In this document: positions 5,417 through 6,250 of the stretch, piece by piece
Layout: each line of letters opens with the position of its first letter
Position numbering within the stretch: the stretch's first letter is position 1
Source: Rickettsiales bacterium
GTDB taxonomy: Bacteria > Pseudomonadota > Alphaproteobacteria > Rs-D84
NCBI GenBank assembly: GCA_031267375.1
Contig: JAIRZE010000092.1
Location: 1-6,250, forward strand
DNA length: 6,250 bases
Direction: 5' to 3'
Notes under the pieces: generated by a model
Databases searched by the model: none
Told to the model about the DNA's origin: nothing
What the model saw: the letters and a program-made list of their open reading frames with translations, nothing else
Position numbers and translations under genes: made by a program

Positions 5417-5530
5417 TCAGTTATCAGTAATCAGTAGTATGATTGTGAATGAACAATTTTCTTAAAAAATAAAATTATTTATTCACAAGCGACATAATAC
5501 TGATTACTGATAACTGATTACTGATTACTA
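5401..5530. repeat. Long head-to-head heptamer palindrome between adaptor and RND genes
   Basis: Five units of AATCAGT (one is TATCAGT) at 5401-5435 face four inverted units ACTGATT or ACTGATA at 5499-5526. The arms 5405-5436 and 5498-5529 pair perfectly over 32 bp, including the variant unit, which is matched in both arms. The interior continues to pair: 5438-5441 with 5493-5496, 5443-5450 with 5481-5488, and 5455-5460 with 5471-5476. The whole 125 bp can thus fold as one hairpin. It fills nearly the entire gap between the two genes and includes the adaptor stop codon (5414-5416). Confidence 0.95.
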
Positions 5531-5537
5531 AGCGAAC

Positions 5538-5541
5538 GGAG
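5538..5541 (+). promoter_or_regulatory. Ribosome binding site of the RND gene
   Basis: GGAG lies 7 bases before the ATG at 5549, an ideal Shine-Dalgarno spacing. This is the clearest ribosome site in the window and fixes the RND start just outside the palindromic repeat. Confidence 0.75.
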
Positions 5542-5548
5542 TGAGCTT

Positions 5549-6250
5549 ATGTTGAATTTCTTTATAAAGCGGCCGGTTACCACGGTTATGTTTGTTTTGT
5601 TCTGGGTGGTTATGGGCGTTGTTTCTTATCCGAAAATGAATGTAGAGGCCCAGCCCGCTATGGACTTTCCAATGGTAACCGCCACCTTTGTTTATCCGGG
5701 CGCGGGACCGGTGGAAATTGAATCCCAAATTATCAAGCGCGCCGAAGATGTCATCAGCGAAGTTGCCGGCGTCAAAAAAATTACTTCCCAGGCGTTTGAG
5801 TCCGGCGGCTTTGTTATGGCCGAATTCAAAATGGGCGTGAATGTAAACGACAAGGCCGCAGAGATGAAGGCCAAGATAGAGGCCGTGGAATCACAAATGC
5901 CGGCGGATATGAAAAAGCCGGTTATTGAAAAACTGAATCCCTTGCAGCAATCCGTCGTTGACATCGTCTTGACCGGAAGCGACGCCAGGTCTTTGGAGCA
6001 ATTCGTATCTGACGATTTCTCGCGGAAACTGACCGGGCTGTCCGGTGTCGCGTCTGCGACCAGTTTTGGCGGGCAAACCCGCGCTATCCGCGTGCAGATG
6101 GATCCCGAATTAATGGCCGCCCGCGGAATTTCCGTATTGGATGTAGTCGGCGCTATGGGCGCTTATAACATAAATGTTCCCGGCGGCAAGATAGAGACCA
6201 GCGCCAATTCAAACATAGTTCGCTTTGTCGGCGAATTCGCATCTGTTTCC
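5549..6250 (+). CDS. RND (HAE1/AcrB-type) efflux pump inner-membrane protein, 3'-partial
   Basis: RND pumps use the proton gradient to export drugs, bile salts or other small molecules from the periplasm or inner membrane. The frame runs from the ATG at 5549 to the window edge, giving 234 of an expected roughly 1000-1050 residues. The start MLNFFIKRPVTTVMFVLF is the classic RND N-terminus with transmembrane helix 1 at about 11-28. The first periplasmic loop follows: YPGAGPVEIESQI (49-61) is the conserved YPGA region, then the porter subdomain with SEVAGVKKITSQAFESGG (70-87), and later NVPGGKIE (209-216). The sequence looks closer to HAE1 drug pumps than to heavy-metal or SecDF types, but the substrate cannot be read from this part. 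No frameshift is present in the visible portion. Its partners are encoded just upstream. Confidence 0.93.
   Translation, partial: MLNFFIKRPVTTVMFVLFWVVMGVVSYPKMNVEAQPAMDFPMVTATFVYPGAGPVEIESQIIKRAEDVISEVAGVKKITSQAFESGGFVMAEFKMGVNVNDKAAEMKAKIEAVESQMPADMKKPVIEKLNPLQQSVVDIVLTGSDARSLEQFVSDDFSRKLTGLSGVASATSFGGQTRAIRVQMDPELMAARGISVLDVVGAMGAYNINVPGGKIETSANSNIVRFVGEFASVS

Noticed and set aside
5443..5498. Separate promoter for the RND gene within the palindrome loop
   Set aside because: CATAAT at 5493-5498 resembles a -10 box, but no -35 box is present 15-19 bp upstream.
5401..5530. CRISPR array
   Set aside because: The units are 7 bp in direct contact with no spacers, and the two halves are inverted.

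Overview
The window suggests a Gram-negative bacterium, probably an alphaproteobacterium from a poorly cultured, possibly host-associated lineage. The support is an outer-membrane beta-barrel protein ending in Phe, a TolC/RND envelope efflux operon, and a tRNA-Glu of proteobacterial type. The taxonomic placement is inference; no marker in the window fixes it.

Layout, left to right, with every gene on the + strand. (1) 1-972: the 3' part of a class II Fic-domain protein with a C-terminal winged helix. (2) 1000-1992: an FkbM-type SAM methyltransferase with about 150 extra N-terminal residues. (3) 2065-2673: a small secreted beta-barrel protein that resembles PagL-type lipid A deacylases. (4) 2674-3085: a region without protein genes. 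It holds a palindrome built of 7-bp repeats, a tRNA-Glu(CTC), a short AT hairpin, a 144-bp nested palindromic element, and a promoter with a putative operator. (5) 3086-6250: a tight efflux operon of marR regulator, tolC-like outer-membrane channel, unusually small membrane-fusion (adaptor) protein, and an RND pump that runs off the right edge.

In the last block the MarR repressor is likely autoregulated and controls the pump. TolC would be the outer-membrane duct, the small protein the periplasmic adaptor, and the RND protein the proton-driven inner-membrane pump. Gaps of 3 bp separate marR from tolC and tolC from the adaptor. A 132-bp gap filled by a palindromic repeat then precedes the pump gene.

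The most unusual signal is repetitive DNA with a 7-bp period at three places: before the tRNA, inside the tolC signal-peptide codons, and at the end of the adaptor gene, where it supplies the last codons and the stop. Two of the three are head-to-head arrays forming long hairpins. A fourth, GC-rich palindromic element follows the tRNA. The second notable feature is the adaptor of only 184 residues, which appears to lack the lipoyl domain and alpha-hairpin normally used to reach TolC.
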